Source: Amaurobius ferox (lineage: Eukaryota; Arthropoda; Arachnida; Araneae; Amaurobiidae). From it: a stretch of DNA of 64,000 nucleotides. Below, one piece after another: positions 48,139 through 57,952 of this stretch (the first letter of the stretch is position 1; every line of letters begins with the position of its first letter). The translations under genes and the position numbers were made by a program. The notes below the pieces were generated by a model. It did no database searches. It saw nothing but the letters and a program-made list of their open reading frames with translations, and had not been told where the DNA came from. The stretch is from the NCBI GenBank assembly GCA_951213105.1, contig OX578137.1:74058104-74122103 (forward strand). Reading direction: 5' to 3'.

Positions 48139-49127
48139 CGTGGCCGCAATAACCCACCATGACCTCATTGCACGAGTTCCTAAAATAATCATTAACTAAA
48201 ACACTACACATTAAATTATATATTTTAACCTTTAACCCTTTAAAATAAATATTATTTACTTACACATATTATAATTATGATTAAAATTACATTAATTTTA
48301 ATGAAAGTTTAATTAGGAGAAAATGTAAGTGTGAGACTAGGTCTTTATACTATATTTCCAAAATCAATATTTGACTTAATATATATGCAGATTGATACAT
48401 ACCTCTATTTGTCTGTCTGCATGTTTGGAATATTGGCCGTTTCTTTTTCTGACATTGGAGTCGGCTATCTCTTATCTAGCACACTTTCAAATTTTAACAT
48501 AATCACTACCCAGCTTGAAGATATGACTCTCTGAATTTTGGGACAATCATTATTGTTGAATATCTCAACGCGTCTACGCCATTATTGCTTATGACCGCTC
48601 TCTTGGGCATTCATAGCCTGAATATGTCAACGCCATTGGACAGTCATTGCTTATAAAACTGACTCTTGGACATTCTAGACTCCAATTGTCGAATATTCAT
48701 TTCATTATCTCCTTGTTTCCGCATCATTTTGCCTGAGGTCCTGATACACAGTCTGTATATCTCATTGGTTTCTACTCAGTACGATGTAGCAACACTTCTT
48801 CATTGAATACCTGGTTTCCAATGATACTTAATTTAGGCCTTGGTCCCTAAGAGATATTGCCTCAACTGCACCTGCAATTTGTGTGAAGTGAATTTGTTGG
48901 GGTCATGACTCTCTGGGCTAAAACTGTTGTAAAACGGCGTCTACAAGTCTACGCCTTGTTCCTTTGTAAATATTCGTAAATATGAAAACTGCATACTTGT
49001 CTCCTGGGCCAATATTCCAAGCATGCTGAGCAACAGATCAACAAACAGAGGTAGGTGCCAATCTGCATATATATTAGGTCAATTATTGATTTTGGAAATA
49101 TAGTATACAGACCTGGTCTCACACTAT
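48139..49127 (+). repeat. Dispersed repeat R, copy 3
   Basis: Starts CGTGGCCGCAATAACCCACC. Inverted pair GTGTGAGAC (48329) and GGTCTCACAC (49115). Right-end box TTTGTTGGGGTCATGACTCT with GGGCTAAAACTGTTGTAAAA. It is the longest of the three copies and holds a frame of 67 codons (48331-48534) without motif. 49128-49448 is unassigned. Confidence 0.55.
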
Positions 49128-49448
49128 ATAATAATTTTCTAACGTAATTGGAACTTTATAGACCCTCCAGATGCCCTCCGGAGACCTGGAATCCTAAAAC
49201 TTTGCACAGTTTTTGTATCATACACAAAACAGAACATATATTTAACCTTCTGCGGATGAAAATGAATTTTAGATCATCCAGAAAGCGCCTCAGTGACCTT
49301 GGAGACTCAATCATTTAACACATTGTGTTGGCAGTAGGTAAAATCTTAATTGAATCAGATCTTAGATTTCTCTCTGGGAGCGAAAAATTCGAGGTGATAT
49401 TGCAAAGCCTTTTCAGTCCCACCAAAAGCTACTCCCAGGTAAAGTAGA

Positions 49449-49880
49449 ATGCTGAATCTTTGCTCATTTATAGAATCCACCAAAAAACTGAAGTGCACTT
49501 CTATTTCTCGAAAGCATTTTCTGTGTCTATGCCTCCGCATTTTCTTTCATACTATCCGCCCCAAGATAAACTGGCTGGCTACATTTCACCCACACCTGTA
49601 CCGCGTCATTCATTTATGTTCTCATTCAACTTCTTTAATTTCTAAAATTAAGTTCTTGAAATCTTTAACTAAATGCAGGGGTTCTAATCATTCCATAAGT
49701 GATAAAGATTTGGTAAAATTTACCAGACAAAGTTCCCTTTCTACTCTTTCTTCTGATAAAGATTTCGTTCCTAAAATGTTGATAGCTCTGCCTTTTTACG
49801 CTACATTAAGCTTTAAATTTCTAGAGTTTTACCAAGATTCAAACATAAAATTATTTTTAGACTAGTTAATAAATTGTAGT
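49449..49880 (+). pseudogene. Retroelement ORF C-terminal relic (post-RT region)
   Basis: The frame of 138 codons reads RPKINWLATFHPHLYRVIHL, CSHSTSLISKIKFLKS and, later, ALPFYATLSFKF. This order (P-x-K-x-N-x-L-x-T, ICS...L..EI.FLK, then a LPF-Y/L-G-x-x-S-x-K word) is what follows the RT core in Penelope-like and related elements. A second frame (49460-49645) overlaps with SVSMPPHFLSYYPPQDKLAG and gives the better reading for the first part, so a frameshift divides them. The RT core is absent. Confidence 0.5.
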
Positions 49881-49982
49881 TTCAATCCGTTAATATTTTT
49901 TCCAAACTACGTAAAATTCGTATCCATTTTGTTTGTTGTTTGTCTAACTTGGCCAATATTGATCATACAAAAGGAATTCTCG

Positions 49983-51718
49983 AGGAAAGTATCAAGGAAC
50001 ATTCCCGAGTTGATCTCAAAATCTCATTCCATTGTTGATCTAAAAATTAAAATTTGCTCAATCAATCTTTTCAAACTGTAAACGCAGAGTGGAATAAAAA
50101 ATAACACATAACTTTTAGAAAAGCTCACTTTTCTTAGAAATCAAGATGGAGAATGGTAGTTGAGAGAAAAGGCCATCAGATAGAACATTTAAGATATAAA
50201 TATTACTACCTGAAATCTGAATTATGTTGCTATAAATTTATTCTAAAAATGTATAAACAGCCTCTGTAGAAATCAATCTAAAATTTCGAATAATATTTCA
50301 AGATTTAGCACGATACATTCGACTGCAAAATATCTCGAACATTCTTTCTCCTATCACCGTATGAAACACTCACAGATACACACAGAAACTCATGCATATA
50401 AATCAATTTCTGAGTATTTAAAACATGATATTTGTTTAGAAGGTCTATACATTTTTATTTCCACCTAAATATGAGACTCGATAATTTTCGATGCATACTC
50501 TACATTGCTCTATGAGAAACAAAATAAAAGTTTCTCTTCACTTCATATATTAAATTCCGTAAGCAAAGCATAATAAATGCCAAATGAAAGAACTGGCCCT
50601 GTAGCTGTAACTGAAAATATATACCAAAAGATCTTCCAACTAATCAATAACACACTGTACTTCAATCTAGAAGAATTATGAGATTCACTCTTACAGAACA
50701 AAATGAATAACTCGTAATGTCAAAATCGATTAACTACGACTCAAGTGGTAAAATATATCTGGCCATAAAAAGAAACTGATATTGAAAATAGTGCGCCGTT
50801 AATACGAAGAATAAAGAAAAATTTCACTTAATGATGAATATCAGACCATATTGCGAATGGAACAGAAATAACGCGGAATGATTAATTTTTGAAAATAAGT
50901 CGTTTGTTACGGGAAAAGTCTGGGTAAAGTGACCATAAATATTCCAAAAAATATATTTTGCCTCTAGAGAACTAATTAGTTAATGCGTTAATCTGTTAAT
51001 TTCGGAAATTAGCATAAAATAATAGCAGGAAATTGCAGGAAGATGACAAACTCGCTTTTGGGATATAAATTTCATAACTTGAAGAGATGATAAGCAAAAC
51101 GAATTTCAAGAACAGTCAGTGAATTTGAAGTTCAGGCATAATTGTTTTCAACGAAATAATTATGGTAGTAGATATATCGAGGTGAAATATATATATATAT
51201 ATATCTGTGTGTATATATATACAGGGTGTATCTGAATTCATCATCAATATTTGGTGGGGAGGTAGGGAATAGGAAAAGAAGACTATTTCACATAGGAAAA
51301 CATGAGCGCAGACAGCATGTAGTAGGACAACATGAGCCCGGTTAAATGATGAAAAGAAGACATAACAAGAAAGTTGTAAGAAAATAAGCATTTATTTGTG
51401 CATCGTTTGTACATACTTACATGAGGTGTTCGAAATGCCGACCATTTGCTAGAGTACATGCCTCACAACGACATTGCATGGGACAACCGGACTTTCTAGA
51501 ATATGAACGGCATTTCCGGATGTTTGCGGTGACAACCAATATGCGTTCTACAAGGTCCATAGCACTGGCAAAAGGGGTCTCGTACACCATGTTTTTCATC
51601 GCACTCTATACAAAGAAGTCGATTGAAGCAAAATCCGGGGACCGTGGTGGCCAACAGACCGATCCACGGCGACCAATCCATTGAGCTCCAAATTTTCTGG
51701 TCAGGTAACCACGCACAT
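49983..51718 (+). repeat. Left arm of a long inverted duplication
   Basis: The reverse complement of this segment occurs at 62151-63925. Both ends can be placed: outer end AGGAAAGTATCAAGG (49983) against CCTTGATACTTTCCT (ending 63925); inner end ACGCACAT (to 51718) against ATGTGCGT (62151). The arm holds about 1.24 kb of non-transposon flank, including repeat C (50600-50905), plus the 3' part of a mariner. Scattered substitutions and different TA lengths suggest roughly 97% identity by eye. Not an exact copy, which argues against a simple assembly fold-back. Confidence 0.85.
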
Positions 51719-51761
51719 CATTTGCGAAATGTACTGGAGTGCCGTCATGCTGGAACCACAC
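51417..51761 (-). pseudogene. mariner transposase C-terminal half
   Basis: Minus strand from the gypsy junction: WFQHDGTPVHFANDVRGYLT (second catalytic Asp in QHDG), QWIGRRGSVCWPPRSPDFAS (third catalytic Asp region, SPD...D), IDFFV, an in-frame TAG where the family has Trp, then AMKNMVYET, DLVERI and CEACTLANGRHFEHLM with a stop. The same TAG occurs in the right-arm copy, so the mutation is older than the duplication. The N-terminal half with the DNA-binding domain and first Asp is deleted. Confidence 0.85.
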
Positions 51762-51847
51762 TGTAACACAATATTTGTATTACATGTTTCCACCCCAATT
51801 ACAAATGCCAACCTAAATAATGAACTATCTAAATGCTGCAGAGGGAG

Positions 51848-51873
51848 CCAATCACAACAAATGCATATATAAA
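51848..51873 (+). promoter_or_regulatory. LTR promoter: CCAAT and TATA boxes
   Basis: CCAAT at 51848-51852 and TATATAAA at 51866-51873, only 13 bases apart. Transcription would start about 30 bases further on, near 51897-51905. The same elements lie in the 3' LTR at 60870-60895. Placement early in the LTR gives a U3 of about 135 bases and leaves a long R/U5. Confidence 0.65.
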
Positions 51874-52446
51874 CAGTGGTCATCCCCGTCTGCAGCAACA
51901 GCGAATGGTAGATGTGGTAGGGAATGAATGGGGGAAAGAAAAAGCGCCCCAATGCCGTATTCAAAAAAACTCCAGTCGACTTAAAACTTTCGAACGAGTC
52001 AGCATCATGTTTTCTTGGGTTTGTGAGAAGTGTCTATAGAATGTGAGCAACAAAATGGTAGCGAGTGCAGTTAGATGTGTAACGGTTTTCCGACATCATT
52101 AAAAGAGCACGAATATGCACGTAACACAAAGAGAAAAGGTAACCAACTTTCAATTGTCACTATTAGCACGGAAGGCACACCTTTAACGATTATTAAAATT
52201 AATTGACTACCAGTTCGTAGGAGTAGACCATATGAACGAGTTCGTAATATTGAACTATAAGAACTATTCTTTATCGATTGTTTAAAGGAAACTGTTTTTA
52301 AGAAATTTAAGTCAAAGTTATTATGTGTGTAAATATATATATAGATATTAATGTAATATTGTCAGTATTATGTGTCTTTTAATAATTGATTTAATTATAG
52401 CATAGTTACTCCAGATATAATAGATATCTATTAAGTAAAATATTAA

Positions 52447-52452
52447 AATAAA
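52447..52452 (+). terminator. LTR polyadenylation signal
   Basis: AATAAA followed within 20-40 bases by a GT-rich stretch (TTATGTTTTGTGTGTTCG), as expected for cleavage and polyadenylation. The working copy for the element RNA is its counterpart in the 3' LTR at 61469-61474. Confidence 0.6.
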
Positions 52453-52604
52453 TTGAGCAATTAAGCATGTGTATTTCTTTATGTTTTGTGTGTTCGTTTT
52501 CCGAGCTTGAGAACCGGGAGCTTACATGCTCCACCCTTAGTGGCGGCATCATAGGTAAGTCCTATACAGGTAATTTTTGATAAGGACAATTTTACCTTAT
52601 GACA

Positions 52605-52989
52605 TGATGTCGCCGCGCGAATTGGTGCCGTATGTGGTCAAGCTCGGAGAGAATTAATTTTCATAAAAAAAAAAAAAAAAAAAAAAAAATATAAGTAAAA
52701 GGCAAAATTAAATTTAATAATAAGTTGGAATACAATATTGAATTTAATAATGAGTTTGAATATAATATTAAATTTAATAATGAGTTTGAATATAAAAGTG
52801 AATTTAATAATAAGTGGAATGTAATATTGAATTTAACAATGAATTTAATAATGAGATATAACTCAGTAGAATGATAAGAAAATGCATGAAAATGATAATT
52901 TAAATATGTATTATATGATTGTATATATATGTATGTATTAGCATAAATATTTAATATAGAGTCAGAATTGTATGACAGTGTATTAAATC
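52605..52989 (+). other. gypsy leader with A-tract and 30-bp tandem repeats
   Basis: After a GC-rich word (CGCCGCGCGA) comes an A run (about 52668-52689), then four units of 30 bases of the type AATTTAATAATGAGTTTGAA at 52711, 52741, 52771 and 52801, with a degenerate fifth. It ends at the gag ATG. Tandem repeats in a leader can change RNA structure or internal initiation, but no function is shown. Confidence 0.75.
52623..52640 (+). promoter_or_regulatory. Possible tRNA primer-binding site
   Basis: TGGTGCCGTATGTGGTCA begins with TGG, complementary to a tRNA CCA end, 18 bases after the LTR. A spacing this large is unusual (normally 0-10 bases) and I cannot name the tRNA, so this is tentative. 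Confidence 0.35.
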
Positions 52990-53646
52990 ATGGCGCCGAA
53001 TAAAACTAGGCAAATAAGTAAAAGATCGAGGCAAGATGCTCCAATTATCGATAATATACAGCAGGAGGTACATATAAATAACAGAGTAACAGATAGTTCG
53101 GCAAATAATGCGATCCAGATACAGATGCCCGCAAATCAAGCGCAGCAAAATACTTCGTTGCCAATTATGCAGATGTTGCCATCATTTGATGGACAAAAGG
53201 AAAATAATGTCAATTTCTTTATCATACAATTTAAGGAAATAGCGGAGTTAACATCATGGTCCGAACAAGAGAAAATTATAATTATCAAATCAAGATTAAA
53301 GGGAAAGGCTCAACAATTTCTAGCAGAAAATATTGCTCTGCAAAAGGAAAAATCATATGAAAAATTCATGGAGTTATTAAAAAACAAATTTGAAAGGAAA
53401 CAAACATTAGTGCAAAAACACAACAATTTTAACAATCTGAAACATTTACCAAATATGACAATTAAGGAGCTTGCACAAGAAATCGAAAACCAGGCGATAA
53501 TTTTTCTAGAAGTAGATGAAACAATGGACGCAAATGTAAAAAAAATTACAGAGAAAATTAAACTTACTAAATTTTTGCAAATAGTTCGAGAGGATTTAAG
53601 AACAGAAATAAAAAAAATGACCCGAAAACCTTTGACGAAGCAGTGA
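52990..53646 (+). CDS. gag: gypsy Gag, matrix/capsid part
   Basis: Begins with ATGGCGCCG at 52990 and runs 218 codons. From about residue 60 it shows the retrotransposon gag (capsid-like) pattern: PSFDGQKENNVNFFIIQFKE, AELTSWSEQEKI, LKGKAQQFL, then a charged helical stretch. The N-terminus is basic and Gln/Asn-rich. The frame runs out 30 codons after an A8 run (53610-53617) at a TGA (53644-53646). The nucleocapsid part follows in the -1 frame, which is open across the A run. Gag packages the element RNA in cytoplasmic particles. Confidence 0.85.
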   Translation: MAPNKTRQISKRSRQDAPIIDNIQQEVHINNRVTDSSANNAIQIQMPANQAQQNTSLPIMQMLPSFDGQKENNVNFFIIQFKEIAELTSWSEQEKIIIIKSRLKGKAQQFLAENIALQKEKSYEKFMELLKNKFERKQTLVQKHNNFNNLKHLPNMTIKELAQEIENQAIIFLEVDETMDANVKKITEKIKLTKFLQIVREDLRTEIKKMTRKPLTKQ

Positions 53647-54119
53647 AAATAGCGGAGGTAATAGAATCCGCATTGGAGGAACAAAATGATTGTGTAAATA
53701 GTATTGATGTAGAAAATAAAATAAGTGAGAATCTGGAAATAAATCATGTAAAAACGGAAAATACTGCAGAAAACCCGCCACAGAAATTCTGTATAGCGTG
53801 TGGTCGTAACAATCACTGGATGTCCGAATGCTATATGCTTCATAATGTACAAGACAATTTAAAAAGGGCGATGACAAATGGAAATAACATTCAGGAAACT
53901 ACCAATTTTCAACAAAGACCCACTAGTCAAAATAATTATGCACACTATAGTAGGGCGAATTTCAGAAGAGGTAATTTCATAAATAACCGGGGAATACGAC
54001 GGCGTGCAGGAAATAACAACAGACAATTTCAAAGTAATAACAGAAGATCATATCAGAATAATGGACCACATTATGAAAGCAATCATAGGCAATATCAGAA
54101 TAATGAATATTTAAACTAA
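53619..54119 (+). CDS. gag: gypsy Gag, nucleocapsid part (in -1 frame to the capsid part)
   Basis: Open frame reaching to TAA at 54117-54119. It holds one zinc knuckle of CX2CX4HX4C type (Cys 53790, Cys 53799, His 53814, Cys 53829 by codon start) and a C-terminal Arg/Asn/Gln-rich RNA-binding tail (RANFRRGNFINNRGIRRRAG). The only non-ATG start available is GTG at 53643. Translation alone from there is unlikely, so it is best seen as the second half of one Gag protein. It ends with the TTTAAAC frameshift site. Confidence 0.8.
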   Translation, partial: DPKTFDEAVKIAEVIESALEEQNDCVNSIDVENKISENLEINHVKTENTAENPPQKFCIACGRNNHWMSECYMLHNVQDNLKRAMTNGNNIQETTNFQQRPTSQNNYAHYSRANFRRGNFINNRGIRRRAGNNNRQFQSNNRRSYQNNGPHYESNHRQYQNNEYLN

Positions 54120-57100
54120 GAAAGGGACCTCGAAATAAAAGACATATAGAAAGTTATAAGGCATCAAATAAGGATTCGAGATCCCATAAAATTGCAAGCA
54201 AAATTAATAAGGATGCACAAAATTTAAATGAACATGTACTGAATTCAACATATGGACAGAGTGACGCATTGCCAATGATTAACATAAATTTAGAGAACAT
54301 AAAAACAGTGGCTCTCATAGATAGTGGCGCAAGTGTCAGTTTATTATCAGATCAAATATTTCAAAAAATCAAAAATAAAATTAAAATTAACTATTTATCT
54401 AGACAAGTAAAAATACAGACTATGACCAAAGAAAACATTCAATTTTCAAAATGTATCAGCTTTAGCTTTAAAATTGAAAACAAAAGATGCAAAAATTCTT
54501 TTTTCATAACTAAACAATTAAATAACACCCCTTATGAAATTATTTTAGGATTTGATTTTCTCAAAAATCATCATGCCATAATTGACACAAATAAATTAAT
54601 ATTAAAGTTTGTCAAAGAATCCATATCTATACCATTTAAAAACAAAAATCAGAAGAAAGCACAGCAACCAGAAAATAATAATACAAGAGTTGAACATATT
54701 CAATGCTTAAATGCAAGCTTAGCGCATAAAATTAAATTACTCCCTCAAGAAACAAAATCAATAAAATTAAAATTAAATGAAAACTATTTTGAGGATAAGA
54801 AGGTATTGTTAAATATTACAAATTCATTAAGAGATTTACACGCTGAGCATTCTTTACATTATGTAAATAATAGAAAATTTATTTCTACTCTTTTAACAAA
54901 TAAAACAGAAGAAGAGATTCATCTAAATAAAAATATGATATTTGGTACTGTAACACCGCAGTTTGAAATTTATGAAGAGAAACATGATACTGATAAAATT
55001 TTACAGATTAACAATATCGAAAGCTTAAATGATCCACAAAAAATGGACATTTCAGCGTTACGAAAAGCGGAATTAACACCGCAAGATTTTAAACTGGATC
55101 ATCTACAAGAAAATGAAAAACATATATTGCTAAAATTACTGTTACAAAATTACGATGTATTTTCGAAATCATACAAAACGCTGGGAATGACAGAAGAAAT
55201 AGTACCGGAATTTAATTTACTACACCAGTACCCAATACAGTGTAAACCTTATCCCTTGCCAAAAATGTTAAAACCTGTACTCGAAAGTGAGATAAAACAA
55301 TTGTGTGAAGCAGGAATAATTGAAAAGTCTAACAGTAACTACGCCTTCCCATGCCTATTAATTAAGAAAAAAAGCAATTTTAATAATAGTCATACAGATA
55401 AAGTACAAAAGTATCGTTTAGCCGTAGATTACAGATTATTAAATCAGATTACTGAATTACTGCCCGTAAATATTGGTAAAATTAGCGACATTCTGCACAA
55501 CATCGCAGGCCACAAATTATATACCGTAATTGATTTGAAAGCTGCTTTTTTTCAGATCAAAATCAAACCTGAACATGGGTCGATACTCACATTCGTAACG
55601 AAGGACAACGCCTACAGACCTAATAGAATGCCTTTTGGCGCAAAAAACTCATCAGCCTATTTCTCATTACTAATGATGAAATGCTTAGGAGATTTAAAAG
55701 ATCAGAAAATTGAATTTTATTTAGATGACATTGTAATTGCCGCAAATTCATTCGAGAAAATGTTGGAGAAATTAAAAACGGTATTTTCGAGATTAGCTAA
55801 ATTTGGTTTAACCATTGACCCTTCAAAATTACAAATGTGTAAAGAGAACATTAAATTTCTAGGATTTAAGATAAGTAAGGAAGGCATAACACCTTCAGAT
55901 GATAATGTACAGAAAATAACGAATTTCCCGGTGCCAACGACAGTAAAAAAAGTAAAATCATTTTTAGGTTTATGTAATTATTTTAGGCAGATCATACCAA
56001 ATTTTTCTGAACTATGCAATCCATTAATTGAGTTAACAAAGAAAGATAAAAAATTTATATGGACGGAGAAATGCGAAGAAGCGTTTGTAACATTGCAAAA
56101 CGCGATTTTATCGAAACCGGTAGTCAAGGCAGCTGATATGTCAAAGCCGTTCTTTTTGTCGACTGATTGTTCAAAAGTAGCCGCGTCAGGAATTTTACTT
56201 CAATCAGTGAATGGAAATTTTCATCCTATCGAGTATTATAGCAGGAAACTTTCAGACAGTGAAAAGAAATATCCGAGCATGAAGCTAGAATTGTTAGCAA
56301 TTCACGACGCTATAATACATTTCAAAGATTTTTTATATGGTACGCATTTTACGGTATTTACTGATTCTAAAGCGCTAACGCACTTTATTAATTTGGAAAA
56401 TCAAAATTCTGATTTAATCGCAAGATGGTTATTAAATTTACAACAATATTCATTTGACATAAAATACATTAAAGGACAAGATAATCCCAGTGATTTTATG
56501 TCGCGCCAAATTTTTTCTGAACAAACTAAGACTAAATTAATAAATAACATTATTGCTAATGACAGCGCTATAACAATAGCCAAAATTTTAGAAGAGCAAG
56601 CAAAAGATAGAGAGATAAAGACAATTATTAACGGACTGAATGCAAAATCTAAGCAGCCAAAATATGTAAATAAATACTATAAAGATGTAAATACGGGATT
56701 AATTATGATAAAGACTGCTAGATATATCAGAAATCCTATGCAAAAGGACAGAATTCTAACACCTCACAGTTTAAAATTCGCAGTTATTGAGTTAGCTCAT
56801 ACACCACATTTTGGAGTAGAAAAAACATATCAAATTCTGAATAGAAAGTATTACTGGAAAGGGGCATACAGTGATGTAAAGAATTTTTGCGCATCATGTG
56901 ATGCATGTTTATGTTACAAGAATAAGGCTATAAGACCTATGGCATTACAACGTGTCCCTCGTCCATGTAAACAAAATCACACAGTGGCATTAGACATTGT
57001 AGGGAAGCTACCGAGAAGTAACGGACAACATGAATACATCATAACGATGATAGACCATTACTCGAGATTCCTGGAGGCAGTACCCGTGAGAAATATTACA

Positions 57101-57952
57101 ACTGCGAGTGTATTACAGGTCCTAACGAATTGGATTTCACAAAATGGAGTTCCTATGTGGCTGCTGGCAGATAACGCTAGGCAACTGAAAAGCGAGGAAT
57201 TTAAAAAATTCGCAGAGCAACATGGTATAAAATTGAAATATACGTCAATTTACAAACCCAGCTCAAATGCAATTTTAGAAAGAAGCCACTTAGGAATAAA
57301 AAATTCTTTGGCAGCAATGGCTGACCAAACATTTAATTGGCACAAAGTCTTGCCATATGTAAAATTATTTCATAATGCAACACCCAGCGCAAATATAGAC
57401 CACAGTCCCGCTATTTTGTTTCTTACCAGAGATTTGAAATTACCCGGCGAAAATAATCTGGAAATAGCGGACCCTGATGACAGTCCGATTTTAACTCAAA
57501 CTGAATATGATAATGAGGTCAGTGAAGCACTTACTTTAGCGGAAAAAATTAATAGATATACAAAACGAAAACAAATTCAAGCCCAAAGTCGCCAAGAAAG
57601 AATTTTCAAAAGAGTGAGAGAAAAAAAATTATTAAAAGGACAAATTGTATATTTAAAAAACCTGAGACCCACCACAGCATTACAAAAAAAATTTCAAGGG
57701 CCATTTCGCATCGTAAAGGTGATCCATAACAATAATTACGCTATCACGCCTATGTACGATCCAAATAAAAAATGGATAGTTGTTCACGCGAATAAATTAT
57801 ATAAAGCAGAGCCGCGTAAAAAGTATTTACAAAATAAACAAACACGGAGAACTGTTGACAGAAGTCAATCGCATGTAAACAAAGAATATAACGCCAATAA
57901 TCATAATTATCAGAGTCCGAAACGTTATAATCTGAGGGCACGCAAAAAATAG
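54107..57952 (+). CDS. pol: gypsy Pol polyprotein: protease, RT, RNase H, integrase
   Basis: Open from 54107 (a TGA lies just upstream); first ATG at 54275, but expression is expected by frameshift at 54110. Domains in order: aspartic protease, ALIDSGAS, catalytic Asp 54320. RT: motif A VIDLKAAF, Asp 55532; motif C YLDD, 55718-55729; MPFGAKNS between. RNase H: STDCSKVAASG, Asp 56165; FTDSKAL, Asp 56363. Integrase: HHCC zinc-binding (His 56798, His 56807, CASC from 56888), then D,D(35)E with Asp 56993, Asp 57170, Glu 57278. A GPFRI word near 57697 marks the GPY/F module. The tail is basic (YNLRARKK). All catalytic residues are present. No chromodomain seen. About 1,280 codons from the slip site, normal for the family. 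Confidence 0.95.
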   Translation: MFKLRKGPRNKRHIESYKASNKDSRSHKIASKINKDAQNLNEHVLNSTYGQSDALPMININLENIKTVALIDSGASVSLLSDQIFQKIKNKIKINYLSRQVKIQTMTKENIQFSKCISFSFKIENKRCKNSFFITKQLNNTPYEIILGFDFLKNHHAIIDTNKLILKFVKESISIPFKNKNQKKAQQPENNNTRVEHIQCLNASLAHKIKLLPQETKSIKLKLNENYFEDKKVLLNITNSLRDLHAEHSLHYVNNRKFISTLLTNKTEEEIHLNKNMIFGTVTPQFEIYEEKHDTDKILQINNIESLNDPQKMDISALRKAELTPQDFKLDHLQENEKHILLKLLLQNYDVFSKSYKTLGMTEEIVPEFNLLHQYPIQCKPYPLPKMLKPVLESEIKQLCEAGIIEKSNSNYAFPCLLIKKKSNFNNSHTDKVQKYRLAVDYRLLNQITELLPVNIGKISDILHNIAGHKLYTVIDLKAAFFQIKIKPEHGSILTFVTKDNAYRPNRMPFGAKNSSAYFSLLMMKCLGDLKDQKIEFYLDDIVIAANSFEKMLEKLKTVFSRLAKFGLTIDPSKLQMCKENIKFLGFKISKEGITPSDDNVQKITNFPVPTTVKKVKSFLGLCNYFRQIIPNFSELCNPLIELTKKDKKFIWTEKCEEAFVTLQNAILSKPVVKAADMSKPFFLSTDCSKVAASGILLQSVNGNFHPIEYYSRKLSDSEKKYPSMKLELLAIHDAIIHFKDFLYGTHFTVFTDSKALTHFINLENQNSDLIARWLLNLQQYSFDIKYIKGQDNPSDFMSRQIFSEQTKTKLINNIIANDSAITIAKILEEQAKDREIKTIINGLNAKSKQPKYVNKYYKDVNTGLIMIKTARYIRNPMQKDRILTPHSLKFAVIELAHTPHFGVEKTYQILNRKYYWKGAYSDVKNFCASCDACLCYKNKAIRPMALQRVPRPCKQNHTVALDIVGKLPRSNGQHEYIITMIDHYSRFLEAVPVRNITTASVLQVLTNWISQNGVPMWLLADNARQLKSEEFKKFAEQHGIKLKYTSIYKPSSNAILERSHLGIKNSLAAMADQTFNWHKVLPYVKLFHNATPSANIDHSPAILFLTRDLKLPGENNLEIADPDDSPILTQTEYDNEVSEALTLAEKINRYTKRKQIQAQSRQERIFKRVREKKLLKGQIVYLKNLRPTTALQKKFQGPFRIVKVIHNNNYAITPMYDPNKKWIVVHANKLYKAEPRKKYLQNKQTRRTVDRSQSHVNKEYNANNHNYQSPKRYNLRARKK
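54110..54116 (+). promoter_or_regulatory. -1 ribosomal frameshift site TTTAAAC at the gag stop
   Basis: The heptamer reads T TTA AAC in gag phase and is followed at once by the gag stop TAA. After a -1 slip the next codon is CTA and the frame is open from 54107 through pol without a stop. UUUAAAC is a classical X XXY YYZ slippery sequence. Its position at the stop and its correct phase make programmed gag-pol frameshifting very likely. I did not see an obvious stable pseudoknot by eye downstream, since the region is AT-rich. Confidence 0.85.

Larger units (their letters stand above)
51762..52604 (+). repeat. 5' LTR (843 bp)
   Basis: Starts TGTAACACAATATTTG and ends ACCTTATGACA. Every position corresponds to the 3' LTR at an offset of 9022 with no difference that I could find. 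It contains a CCAAT box, a TATA box and an AATAAA signal. Confidence 0.97.

Noticed and set aside
51701..51964. 87-codon frame within the LTR, present also at the 3' LTR
   Set aside because: Runs across LTR and mariner boundary on the minus strand, differs at its end in each LTR context and has no motif.
53310..53852. 180-codon minus-strand frame
   Set aside because: Antisense of gag; no motif and composition follows the A-rich sense strand.
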